A DNA stretch of 64,000 bases from Mesorhizobium plurifarium (lineage in GTDB: Bacteria > Pseudomonadota > Alphaproteobacteria > Rhizobiales > Rhizobiaceae): assembly GCA_000824785.1 (NCBI GenBank), contig CCNB01000045.1, positions 179,930 to 243,929 on the forward strand, written 5' to 3'. Position numbers and translations under genes: made by a program. The notes beneath the pieces are model-generated. The model was given only the letters and a program-made list of their open reading frames with translations. It was not told where the DNA came from and did not search any database. Positions 49,358 through 57,631 of the stretch are shown here, piece after piece. The number at the start of each line of letters is the position of its first letter. Within the stretch, counting starts at the first letter, position 1.

Positions 49358-50101
49358 TCAGCTCGAAAAGTATTGTGCCGCGACATCCGATGCTGCGCCA
49401 TCCAACCGAATGCGACCATGCTCCAGCCAAACGATCCGAGTGCAATTTTGTAAGAGTAATTCCTTTGAGTGACTCGCGAGAACTAGAATTTTCGTTGAAT
49501 TCACAATTTCTCGCAGCCGACGATTCGCACGCTCCTTAAAATCTTCATCGCCGGTGGAAAGCCACTCGTCCATAATGAGAATTTCCGGACGAACGGACGT
49601 TGACGTCGCGAAAGCCAGTCGTAGTTGCATGCCCGACGAATATGTACGGAAGGGCATATCCAGAAAGTCACCTAGTCCTGAAAACTCGGCTATTTCATCC
49701 AACCTCTCGCCCAGCTTTGATCGCGTAAGACCCATCATGGCTGCCCGCAATCGGATGTTCTCCCGGCCAGTTGCTTCCGGATCAATCCCAAGACTGATGT
49801 TGATAAGCGACACACACTCACCGTCGACATCAGCGGTTCCGGACGTGGGGGTGTAAATTCCTGAAAGAACGCGCAACAGCGTTGTCTTGCCCGATCCATT
49901 GTGTCCAACTAGGCCGATCCGCTCTCCCTCGTGGATATCAAGGTTAATGCGCTCAAGGCCTTTCACAACGATATTCCCGTCGTGGCGGCGTTCGATGGCG
50001 CCGCCAGTTGCGACGCTCAGGACACGGTTCTTGAATGACCGGCTGGCGGCATTAAAAACAGGAAACGCTACAGAGACGTTCTCAAGGCGAATGTAGGACA
50101 T
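49358..50101 (-). CDS. wzt: polysaccharide ABC exporter ATPase (Wzt-like)
   Basis: The ATPase of a Wzm/Wzt-type exporter. Walker A GHNGSGKTTLLR, signature YSSGMQLRLAFA and Walker B ILIMDEWLSTGD are present. The N-terminus (FPVFNAASRSFKNR) is that of the polysaccharide group. At 247 residues it has only the nucleotide-binding domain; the C-terminal carbohydrate-binding domain of E. coli O8/O9a Wzt is absent. ATG 50101 is 4 bases after the wzm stop. Confidence 0.9.
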   Translation of the reverse strand: MSYIRLENVSVAFPVFNAASRSFKNRVLSVATGGAIERRHDGNIVVKGLERINLDIHEGERIGLVGHNGSGKTTLLRVLSGIYTPTSGTADVDGECVSLINISLGIDPEATGRENIRLRAAMMGLTRSKLGERLDEIAEFSGLGDFLDMPFRTYSSGMQLRLAFATSTSVRPEILIMDEWLSTGDEDFKERANRRLREIVNSTKILVLASHSKELLLQNCTRIVWLEHGRIRLDGAASDVAAQYFSS

Positions 50102-50105
50102 TTTT

Positions 50106-50960
50106 TTAGAGCCAGTAGGCAATGCGTCGACGGTAGCGGCCAAAAAACCAAATCGCAAAGAACCACCCAAGAGCCATCATCGCGATAACGACGCCCCAAC
50201 TCAGCATCGATGGGGCCTCGCCGAGCAGCGGCTCGCGGACGATGGTCACCAGATGGTAAAATGGGTTGAAGTCGACCAGATAGCGAGATGAGCTTTCTGG
50301 AAGGGTTTTAATCTGCCACATCACAGGAGTAACATAAAATAGAACTTGCAGGAAATTCTGTAGAACCTGCATAAGATCTCGGTATCTCGACGAGATCACG
50401 CTCAAGATGAGCATCATCCAAAGAAGGTTTGCTGAAACAAGGAGCAAACCAGGAATCGATAGCAAATTATATATGGAAAACCCATGACCCATAACCAGCG
50501 AAACAACTGGAAAGATGGCCAAGTTGTGGAAAAATATGATCATATTTCTCCACATTGTTCTTAGTATGTGTATGAATAGCGGGAGTCTAACTTGAAGAAT
50601 AATCGCCTCGGCGCTTATGAAGCTTGTACAACCTTCATTTAGGCTAGAAGAGATAAAGCCCCAAACGATTACGCCGCCGCATATGAATGGTAGGTATTCC
50701 TGCATGGGCGATCTGAAGAGAGTCCCGAATATGATGCCCAGCGCCCCGATGAGAACGCCCATATTGATCGTTAGCCAAAAGGCCCCAATCCGTGATCTGC
50801 GATAGCGCTGGGCCACATCCTGCCACCCGAATGTGATCGCCAGGTGACGTTTCTCCAGGGCTTCAGCGATGTCCCGCAAAGCGTCCTGGGTTTCTGTTCT
50901 GGTTTCGGCTACTCGAACCAAGGGGACCTCATCGACGTTCGGCGGCAGCGAATAAACCAT
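50106..50960 (-). CDS. wzm: polysaccharide ABC exporter permease (Wzm-like)
   Basis: A 284-residue ABC-2-type permease with the family N-terminus (HLAITFGWQDVAQRYRRSRIG) and six membrane segments (NMGVLIGALGIIFGTLF; YLPFICGGVIVWGFI; FFHNLAIFPVVSLVM; LLSIPGLLLVSANLLWMML; FLQVLFYVTPVMW; SWGVVIAMMALGWFFAIWF). It moves the lipid-linked glycan across the inner membrane. ATG 50960 is preferred; a start at 51188 adds a long basic stretch. First gene of the minus-strand operon. Confidence 0.9.
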   Translation of the reverse strand: MVYSLPPNVDEVPLVRVAETRTETQDALRDIAEALEKRHLAITFGWQDVAQRYRRSRIGAFWLTINMGVLIGALGIIFGTLFRSPMQEYLPFICGGVIVWGFISSSLNEGCTSFISAEAIILQVRLPLFIHILRTMWRNMIIFFHNLAIFPVVSLVMGHGFSIYNLLSIPGLLLVSANLLWMMLILSVISSRYRDLMQVLQNFLQVLFYVTPVMWQIKTLPESSSRYLVDFNPFYHLVTIVREPLLGEAPSMLSWGVVIAMMALGWFFAIWFFGRYRRRIAYWL

Positions 50961-51166
50961 TTGGGCTGGAATAGGAAGGCAAGCCACCACGGAAAGCCGC
51001 GACCAATGTGCACACGGTCGCTGTCCGGTACCGTGAGGGGGGGCAGATTGAAGGAGGAGCCGCCAAGGGCAACGGCATAGATCAATGGGCGTTGCGAGTC
51101 GCGGGCGAGAGATCCCTGTAAGGACTGACTGATGGAAACTTTCCAAAATCGGCCGTCCGATGCCAT
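50909..51166 (-). CDS. possible small protein or gene remnant upstream of wzm
   Basis: An 85-residue frame on the wzm strand, overlapping the wzm start. Part of it reads like protein (IYAVALGG, RIHIGRGFPWW-type aromatic segment, FQPKWFIRCRR) and it ends abruptly. There is a run of seven C/G bases near 51037-51043 where a frameshift could occur. It may be an old start of a longer upstream gene or a chance frame. Confidence 0.3.
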   Translation of the reverse strand: MASDGRFWKVSISQSLQGSLARDSQRPLIYAVALGGSSFNLPPLTVPDSDRVHIGRGFPWWLAFLFQPKWFIRCRRTSMRSPWFE

Positions 51167-51312
51167 CGTGAATTTTTTGATGTGCCATAGAAATACGCGG
51201 TTAGCGTCTGATTTTCCGCAAGGCGAGGTGCTGACGGCTACCTAGCTGCTGCCCATTGAAGTGTGTGCCTGCGCTTAGCGCGACTGACTGCAGACTTGAC
51301 GACTCCTACACC
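50961..51312. other. divergent promoter gap between wzm and the WsaF-like gene
   Basis: About 350 bases separate the divergent starts. Apart from the doubtful 85-residue frame I see no tRNA, repeat or clear promoter motif; it must hold the promoters of both units. Confidence 0.5.
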
Positions 51313-53604
51313 ATGATGCTGCACGTATCCACAAGTGCACTCCGCATGATCGCTAATTTAGAAAGTAAAAAAATGCACAGGACAGTCCCATTGGTAGCCC
51401 GTGGCGTACATATCCTCAGGACTGAAGGTTTTCAGTCTGCCGGGGCAAGGACGCTTCGCTTCCTTGCAACGAGGCGTCCCTTCCTTCGGGTTAAAAAACC
51501 CGCTCTCAGCCCCTCTTTTCTGCTCTTTAACAAAGATGGCGCGACCAATGCGCGGCGCCCCTTGCCTGAAGACGATATTGCGCTTCGGATACCGCTTCCG
51601 AGCACCACCGACGTTGCCTTGCCGGAAAATATCGCGGTGATCGTCCATGCGTTCTATGTAGATGTTTTTCAAGAATTAATTTTATATTTGAAAAATATTG
51701 GACAGAAGTTTCAGCTATACGTGTCAACATCGGACGAGATAAAAAAGAAGATTATAATAGATTTGTGTTTGGAAAACGGATTCGATAACGTAGAGGTTCG
51801 TATCTTTGAGAATAGAGGTCGAGATATAGCGCCGAAAATAATTGGATTTAGTGATATATATGAAAAGCATGAGATATTTCTTCATTTGCATACGAAGAAA
51901 TCACCTCATTTGTCCTTACTCCAAGGCTGGCGAGACTACCTGCTTGGGAATCTGGTTGGCTCAACAGAGGTCGTAAGATCGATTTTGGCTCTATTTTCGG
52001 CAGATCAGAAATTAGGCGTTGTGTATCCTCAGCATTTCTACCCGATACGCGGAATGCTCAACTGGGGATTCGATTTCGAAACCGCGCAAGCTCTTCTGGC
52101 GAAAGCTCATTGGAGTCTTAGTAAGGACAGCCTTCTGGAGTTTCCATCTGGGTCCATGTTTTGGGGGCGGTCCGCAGCCTTGAAGCCGCTCCTCGATTTG
52201 GGCTTGACGTTTGACGATTTTCCGATCGAGGCCGGTCAGGTGGATGGCACATTGGCGCATGCGATCGAGCGCAGTTATCTCCATTTTGCCGAATGCGCTG
52301 GGTTTCACTGGCTCAAAGTCCAAAACAGCGCAGACGTTCGGCCGCAAGGACTCCTAACCGTCGAAAAGCCAGAGGATTCGAGAATCCTGGAAAAGGTTTA
52401 CCTGCCTCTTTTCGAGGAGCCAGGACGGTCAGATCTTTCAATGGGCAGAGAATACGCCGAACTTCGTCCCTTGAGGCTGGCAAAATCAAACAATCGCAGG
52501 CCGAGACTCAACTTACTCCTGCCAACGATAGATCCTCTATGGGTTTTTGGTGGGATCTCGACAGCCCTGAAGACATTTGACGAACTGTCTGCCCAGTTAC
52601 TCGACTTCGACAAGAGAATTGTTGTCCTCGACTCACCTATCGAGCCGCATCACCTTGATAATTTTCAACGCTATAAAATGAATTCAAGCGACGGTCAGGC
52701 AGTCGTTTTCGAGGCATTCAACCGCATCCGTCGCATGGATGTGCGTAGAGACGATGTGTACATCTCAACCGCCTGGTGGTCCGAATATCTGCGCACGTCG
52801 ATCGGGCAATTCCAGGAGAAGGCGTTTGGGTCGCGCTCCAAGGCTGTGTATTTCATCCAGGACTATGAATCGAACTTCATACAATGGTCTTCGCGTTGGG
52901 CAATTGCGGAATCGACCTATGGCTTTGACGAAAACGTGGCTTGGCTCGTTAATTCGGAAGAGCTCTCCTCTTATATGAGCCAGAGATTTGGACGTACCGA
53001 CCAAATGGTTGTCCCATTCCGCATGAACGAGACGATCAAGCGCGGCGTAAAATCATTGCCAAAGGAGAGGATCATTCTTTGTTACGGCAGGCCGACCGCA
53101 GCCAGGAATTGCTTTGAGATAGTTGTAGATGGGCTGTCGCTATGGCAACAGAGGAATCCGATTGAAGCGAGCAAGTGGCAAGTGGTCTTCCTGGGGGAGA
53201 ACTTTGATACAAGCAGGATTTGGCCAGTTCAAAATGGATCCGTCCCTGGAAAAGTCGGTCTCGAGGAGTACGCCGAATATCTGAGCCGGGCGAGCGTCGG
53301 AGTTTCCCTGATGATCTCGCCCCACCCCAGCTATCCTCCTTTGGAAATGGCCTATTCTGGCCTGATTACGATCTCGAATAATTACGATGCGAAAGAAATT
53401 TCCAACCGAAGTGAAAATTTTGTTGCTCTTGATCAGGTAACGCCTGATTCCCTTGCGCTGGCTATGGAACGATCCGTAAAATTAGCAGAAGAAAAAATCG
53501 GTCGGGTAGGTGTGCAGAAGGAGATCGCCGAGCTTCCATTCGTTGGAATAAAATATGATCCGTGGGAGTTGGCGGAGTTTCTTAGGAAACAGTCACTCAG
53601 ATAG
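51313..53604 (+). CDS. RgpF/WsaF-type rhamnosyltransferase
   Basis: A two-part transferase of about 763 residues. The N-terminal half resembles RgpF rhamnan-synthesis proteins (VIVHAFYVDVFQELILYL, RGRDIAPKIIGF, HLHTKKSPH, GSMFWGR). The C-terminal half resembles WsaF rhamnosyltransferase, a GT-B fold (FGGISTALKTFDELSAQL, YISTAWWSEYLRTS, YFIQDYESNF, CYGRPTAARNCFEI, GLEEYAEYLSRASVG). It would add L-rhamnose made by the rml genes. The start is uncertain: ATGs at 51313, 51346 and 51373 and a TTG at 51256 all fit. AT-rich island gene, divergent from wzm. Confidence 0.85.
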   Translation: MMLHVSTSALRMIANLESKKMHRTVPLVARGVHILRTEGFQSAGARTLRFLATRRPFLRVKKPALSPSFLLFNKDGATNARRPLPEDDIALRIPLPSTTDVALPENIAVIVHAFYVDVFQELILYLKNIGQKFQLYVSTSDEIKKKIIIDLCLENGFDNVEVRIFENRGRDIAPKIIGFSDIYEKHEIFLHLHTKKSPHLSLLQGWRDYLLGNLVGSTEVVRSILALFSADQKLGVVYPQHFYPIRGMLNWGFDFETAQALLAKAHWSLSKDSLLEFPSGSMFWGRSAALKPLLDLGLTFDDFPIEAGQVDGTLAHAIERSYLHFAECAGFHWLKVQNSADVRPQGLLTVEKPEDSRILEKVYLPLFEEPGRSDLSMGREYAELRPLRLAKSNNRRPRLNLLLPTIDPLWVFGGISTALKTFDELSAQLLDFDKRIVVLDSPIEPHHLDNFQRYKMNSSDGQAVVFEAFNRIRRMDVRRDDVYISTAWWSEYLRTSIGQFQEKAFGSRSKAVYFIQDYESNFIQWSSRWAIAESTYGFDENVAWLVNSEELSSYMSQRFGRTDQMVVPFRMNETIKRGVKSLPKERIILCYGRPTAARNCFEIVVDGLSLWQQRNPIEASKWQVVFLGENFDTSRIWPVQNGSVPGKVGLEEYAEYLSRASVGVSLMISPHPSYPPLEMAYSGLITISNNYDAKEISNRSENFVALDQVTPDSLALAMERSVKLAEEKIGRVGVQKEIAELPFVGIKYDPWELAEFLRKQSLR

Positions 53605-53858
53605 CTGATTGTCTCTGCCAAGCCGTCAAAGATTTTTATGAGGTCGGCGAGCGCCACTCGGGACTTCAGATCGTACTGAGCTTTGCTAGTTTTGCCGATC
53701 TGCATCCGAAAAAACCTCTGGCCCTTCCGCCCGCTCCGCGCTAATGCGGTAACTGGGTGACGGGGTTGGGGATTTGCAATCTAGAGTGCTGGCGGGCGAT
53801 GATCGGTCCGGCGCGGTTCTGATAGCATGTCCCCACGCCTGGAGTTCAGTGCTACCCA

Positions 53859-55889
53859 ATGACCGCCTACGTAGAAGCCGTATCGGAACTTCGACCGAGG
53901 ATGCGGCGCGCCATCATCATGGTCCAGGACCTCGTCATGGTCCTGGTCGCGGTGGCTCTTAGTCTCACCCTTTCGCAGTCGCGGCTGTCGTTCGACGCGT
54001 TTTCCTCCGGCGGGCTGGCCTGCTGGGCGCTCATCGTGCTCATCGCCCATCTTTTGTTCCGCTATTGTGGTCTTTACAACACTGTCTGGCGTTTTGCCTC
54101 CACGCCCGACTTCTTCAACATATTGAAGGGCTGCGGCAGCCTGACGGTCGTCCTCTATCTGGCCGCGCTTGGCTTCCGCTTCTTCTTTCAGCCTGTCATG
54201 GGCCTCAACGAGCGCCAGTTCATCGTCTTCTTCCTGGTCTCCTTCACCATCATCTCGGCGCCCAGGCTCTATTATCGCTTCCTGCGCGACGGCGCGAGCT
54301 GGCGCATCCTGCGCCGCGCCGCCGGCGATGCATCGACCAAGCAGGCGCTGTTCATCGGCCGGTTGAGCGAGGCGGACGTGATCGTGCGCTTCACCCGCAC
54401 GGCCCAGCCCGCCGAATACGCCATCGCCGGCATCATGGCCACCGAGAGCGACGCGCCGCTCGGCACGCAGATCCAGGGCGTTCCGGTCGTGGCGCTCAGG
54501 CCGCGCCTGGTCGAGGTGCTGGAAGACTATGTCAAGGGCACGCAAAGCCTCGACCTCCTGATCTTCGGCCAGGGGGTCGAGCGCGAGATCGAGGACTATG
54601 CCGAGCTGGTGCGCGTCGCCCGCCACAGCGGCATCGGGGTCGTCCAGTTTTCCGGTCTGTCGGAGCTGGGGCAGGGCGGCAAGCTGGTTCTCGACGCCGT
54701 CGAGATGGAAACCATCATGCGCCGCTCGGCGGTCGCCACCGACACCGCGCGCATCGGCGCCTTCGTCGGCGGCAAGCGCGTGATGGTCACGGGCGGCGCC
54801 GGCTCGATCGGCCGCGTGCTCGTCAAGCGCGCGCTGGAACTGGGCGCCGAGGCGGTGCTGGTGGCCGACAATTCCGAGTTCGGCATCTTCCAGCTCGATC
54901 AGCAGACCAATGACGGCGACCGCGAGCGGCTGACCAGCCGCATCGTCGACGTCACCGACCGGCCTCACATGACTCGCCTCGTCACCGAGTTCAAACCCGC
55001 GATCATCTTTCATGCCGCGGCGCTGAAGCACGTGCCGCTGCTCGAGGAGAACTGGGAAGCGGCGATCGAGACGAATGTCTTCGGCACGCTTGCCTGCGCC
55101 GAGATCGCCGCCGAATGCGGGGTGCCGCAGTTCCTGCTGATTTCCAGCGACAAGGCCGTCGACCCGACCTCGGTGCTGGGCGTCACCAAGCGGGCGGCCG
55201 AACAGATCGTCTCCTCGCTGCATGAGGCCCAGGCGGTCTCGCCGCCGCGCGCCGGCGCGGCGAACGGCCATGCCGGCACGTCCGATTTGCGTCGTTCGGG
55301 CACGAAATTCATCGCCGTGCGCTTCGGCAATGTCTTCGGCTCCAACGGCTCGGTGGCGACCATCTTCCAGGCGCAGATCGAAGCCGGCGGTCCGGTCACC
55401 ATCACTGATCGGCGCATGACCCGCTATTTCATGACCGTGGCCGAAGCCGTCGACCTCGTCATCATGTCGGCCGCCGATGCCGAGCAGCGCCAGGGCGCGG
55501 ATGACTACGCCATCTACATGCTCGACATGGGCAAGCCCGTGCCGATCCTCGAAGTCGCCGAAACCATGATCCGCATGGCCGGCAAAAGCCCCTACACCGA
55601 CATCCCGATCCGCTTCACCGGCATCAGGCCCGGCGAGAAGCTGCACGAGACGCTGCACGCCGAGAACGAGGAGGTGGTCAAGCTCGACATCGCCAAGATC
55701 TTCGGCCTCAGGACAGGCGTCGTCGAATGGCCCAGGATCGAGGTGGCCCTGCCGGCGCTGGTGGCCGCCATGCACGACCGGGACAAGGCCGCGGCGCTTG
55801 CCATCCTGGCCGGGCTCTACAAAGCGGAAGAAGGCATTGGCGGCCGGCGTGAAGAGGCGGCGCCGAAAGCGGCCGGGCAGGTCGGCTAA
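53859..55889 (+). CDS. membrane nucleotide-sugar 4,6-dehydratase (CapD/WbpM/WreV-like)
   Basis: A 676-residue protein with four N-terminal membrane helices (LVMVLVAVALSLTL to FIVFFLVSFTIISAP), a CoA-binding-like linker domain, and a C-terminal extended SDR domain with VTGGAGSIGRVLVKRAL, HAAALKHVPLLEEN, SSDKAVDPTSVLGVTKRAAE (the YxxxK tyrosine is absent and replaced by a Met/Val-type residue, as in this class) and RFGNVFGSNGSV. It turns UDP-GlcNAc into the 4-keto-6-deoxy sugar that feeds QuiNAc or FucNAc. High GC, so it lies outside the island. ATG 53859. Confidence 0.9.
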   Translation: MTAYVEAVSELRPRMRRAIIMVQDLVMVLVAVALSLTLSQSRLSFDAFSSGGLACWALIVLIAHLLFRYCGLYNTVWRFASTPDFFNILKGCGSLTVVLYLAALGFRFFFQPVMGLNERQFIVFFLVSFTIISAPRLYYRFLRDGASWRILRRAAGDASTKQALFIGRLSEADVIVRFTRTAQPAEYAIAGIMATESDAPLGTQIQGVPVVALRPRLVEVLEDYVKGTQSLDLLIFGQGVEREIEDYAELVRVARHSGIGVVQFSGLSELGQGGKLVLDAVEMETIMRRSAVATDTARIGAFVGGKRVMVTGGAGSIGRVLVKRALELGAEAVLVADNSEFGIFQLDQQTNDGDRERLTSRIVDVTDRPHMTRLVTEFKPAIIFHAAALKHVPLLEENWEAAIETNVFGTLACAEIAAECGVPQFLLISSDKAVDPTSVLGVTKRAAEQIVSSLHEAQAVSPPRAGAANGHAGTSDLRRSGTKFIAVRFGNVFGSNGSVATIFQAQIEAGGPVTITDRRMTRYFMTVAEAVDLVIMSAADAEQRQGADDYAIYMLDMGKPVPILEVAETMIRMAGKSPYTDIPIRFTGIRPGEKLHETLHAENEEVVKLDIAKIFGLRTGVVEWPRIEVALPALVAAMHDRDKAAALAILAGLYKAEEGIGGRREEAAPKAAGQVG

Positions 55890-55934
55890 GCATGTCTCCC
55901 GATAGTGGAAACCGGTTTCGGGATAAAGACATGC
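55890..55934. repeat. palindromic repeat GCATGTCT ... AAGACATGC
   Basis: Outer arms GCATGTCT/AGACATGC surround GAAACCGGTTTC, giving a 45-base stem-loop right at the CapD-like stop. The shape matches an intergenic element common in Rhizobiales. May also serve as a 3' mRNA structure. Confidence 0.65.
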
Positions 55935-55949
55935 ATAAAATCAAGAGCT

Positions 55950-55970
55950 TAAAGCGCACTATGCGCTTTA
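55950..55970. repeat. short hairpin TAAAGCGC-ACTAT-GCGCTTTA
   Basis: Perfect 8-base arms around a 5-base loop, 16 bases after the previous repeat. Together they form a composite intergenic element ahead of the GT2 gene. Confidence 0.6.
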
Positions 55971-56043
55971 CACCTGTGCCGCATGCCCGCAATTGGCTAT
56001 TGAAACCTGTTCAAACACCCTGCGGGCAAGTGATTCCACAGCC

Positions 56044-56976
56044 GTGACCAGAAAAGATCAGCGCGTGGCCGTTCTCATGGGCACGAAGGATGGCGCGGCC
56101 TATATCGGCGAACAATTGGAATCCTTGGCTTCGCAGTCCTGGCCGCGCGTCGATCTCTGGGTCTCCGACGACGGCTCGTCGGACGCCACGACCGCGATCG
56201 TCGAGACGTGGCGGTCCCGCTGGAACAAGGGATCCCTTACGCTTTTGCAGGGCCCGCGAAGGGGCTTCGCCGCCAATTTCCGCTCGATGATCATCGACCC
56301 GCGCATCGATGCCGACTGCTACGCCTTCTGCGATCAGGACGATGTCTGGGAGGCGGACCGGCTGGAGAGCGCCATCCGCTGGATGGAGGGCGAGGACATG
56401 GAAACGCCGCTCCTGTTCTGCTCGCGCACGGCGACCATCTCGCAGGCCGGCGCCCCGGTCGGCCATTCGCCGCTCTTCCGTCGCCCGCCGTCCTTCCGCA
56501 ATGCGCTGGTGCAAAGCATCGCCGGCGGCAACACCATGCTCTTCAACCGCGCGGCGCGCGACCTTCTGGCGAAAGCGTCGGCCAGGACCGAATTCGTCAG
56601 CCATGACTGGTGGGCCTATCTCATCGTCACCGCCGCCGGCGGCAAGGTCCGCTACGAGCCACGGCCGCTGGTCAGATACCGCCAGCACCCGGCAAACCTC
56701 GTCGGCGCCAATGTCTCGTGGCGGGCGAGGCTTTCAAGGCTGGGACGTCTGTTCAAGGGTCAGTTCGCCACCTGGACGGACAGCAATCTGCGCGGCCTCG
56801 CCGTCAACCGCGACCTCATCGCGCGCGATGCCGCGCTTTGCCTTCGCCTGTTCATCAGGGCGCGCAAGGGCAATGTCTTCAGGCGCTTCAGCCTGCTCGG
56901 CAAGAGCGGCGTCTACCGGCAGACATTCATGGGCACGCTCGGGCTCTACGTCGCCTTCCTCTGGCGCCGGATCTGA
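56044..56976 (+). CDS. family 2 glycosyltransferase
   Basis: A 310-residue GT-A transferase: VAVLMGTKDGAAYIGEQLESL at the N-terminus, DDGSSDATTAIV, the acidic metal motif DQDDVWEADR, a GGNTMLFNRA acceptor loop and HDWWAYLI. Close in type to rhamnosyltransferases such as those of the WbbL/RgpB group. The start is unclear: GTG 56044 is my choice; TTG 55993 and GTG 56065 are options. Ends 3 bases before the sugar-transferase gene. Substrate not known. Confidence 0.85.
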   Translation: MTRKDQRVAVLMGTKDGAAYIGEQLESLASQSWPRVDLWVSDDGSSDATTAIVETWRSRWNKGSLTLLQGPRRGFAANFRSMIIDPRIDADCYAFCDQDDVWEADRLESAIRWMEGEDMETPLLFCSRTATISQAGAPVGHSPLFRRPPSFRNALVQSIAGGNTMLFNRAARDLLAKASARTEFVSHDWWAYLIVTAAGGKVRYEPRPLVRYRQHPANLVGANVSWRARLSRLGRLFKGQFATWTDSNLRGLAVNRDLIARDAALCLRLFIRARKGNVFRRFSLLGKSGVYRQTFMGTLGLYVAFLWRRI

Positions 56977-56979
56977 GCC

Positions 56980-57516
56980 ATGACGGCGAAGCGCGCGCTC
57001 GACCTTGCGGTCGCTGTTCCGATGCTGGCGCTGACGTCGCCCGTCCTGCTTGTCGCGATGCTGGCAATCCGGACAACGTCGGCCGGCCCGGCCATCTTCT
57101 CGCAGATCCGTGTCGGCCGCGGGGGAGCCCTCTTTGCCTGCCTCAAATTGCGCACCATGTATCGCGCAACGCCGTCCTTGCCCACGCACGAGGCGCCGGC
57201 CGGTTCGGTCACCGCGGTCGGCAAGGTTTTGCGTGCAACCAAGATCGACGAATTGCCGCAGCTCTGGAACGTGATCAAGGGCGAGATGAGCCTTGTGGGC
57301 CCTCGTCCATGCCTGCCGACGCAGGCGGAACTGATCGAACGGCGCAAGGAGTTGGGCGTGCTTAAAGCCCTTCCGGGCATCACCGGGCTGGCGCAGATCA
57401 AGGGGATCGACATGTCCGATCCAAGACTTTGCGCGGAAACCGATGCGGTCTACATCAAGGCCGCTTCGATCGGCCTGGACCTCAAGATATTGCTGGGCAC
57501 ATTCTTCCGCGCCTAA
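56980..57516 (+). CDS. initiating sugar-phosphate transferase (WreU/WcaJ C-terminal type)
   Basis: A 178-residue polyprenyl-phosphate sugar-1-phosphate transferase. It has one membrane segment (ALDLAVAVPMLALTSPVLLVAML), the catalytic FSQIRVGRGG and LKLRTM region, KIDELPQLWNVIKGEMSLVGPRP and the end PGITGLAQI. This is the minimal catalytic module, lacking the N-terminal membrane domain of WcaJ. It would load the first sugar on undecaprenyl phosphate. With the dehydratase and reductase genes here, QuiNAc-1-P is a good guess. Confidence 0.9.
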   Translation: MTAKRALDLAVAVPMLALTSPVLLVAMLAIRTTSAGPAIFSQIRVGRGGALFACLKLRTMYRATPSLPTHEAPAGSVTAVGKVLRATKIDELPQLWNVIKGEMSLVGPRPCLPTQAELIERRKELGVLKALPGITGLAQIKGIDMSDPRLCAETDAVYIKAASIGLDLKILLGTFFRA

Positions 57517-57561
57517 GCAGGTTCCGCAAAAGTGTCCCGCGGTTTTGCGATCAAAACCTGC
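57517..57561. repeat. palindromic repeat GCAGGTT ... AACCTGC
   Basis: Nested arms GCAGGTT/AACCTGC and GCAAAA/TTTTGC begin at the base after the sugar-transferase stop. Matches another intergenic rhizobial repeat pattern recalled from memory. Confidence 0.6.
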
Positions 57562-57576
57562 GAGAAACCAGGGAAT

Positions 57577-57618
57577 CTAAGCAGATATTCGCGGGATATC
57601 CCACGAATATCTGCTTAG
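57577..57618. repeat. 42-base near-perfect palindrome between convergent genes
   Basis: Arms CTAAGCAGATATTCG and CGAATATCTGCTTAG are perfect 15-base complements, and the centre contains GGGATATCCC, also self-complementary; only one C/A pair breaks the symmetry. It lies between the sugar-transferase and reductase stops. No T-run. Possible bidirectional 3' structure or a protein site. Confidence 0.7.
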
Positions 57619-57631
57619 CGCGATTGACCGT

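Noticed and set aside
53433..53705. 90-codon minus-strand frame at the end of the WsaF-like gene
   Set aside because: The first 30 residues look plausible, but most of it is antisense to the WsaF-like gene and no family is seen; the 254-base gap has no clear gene.
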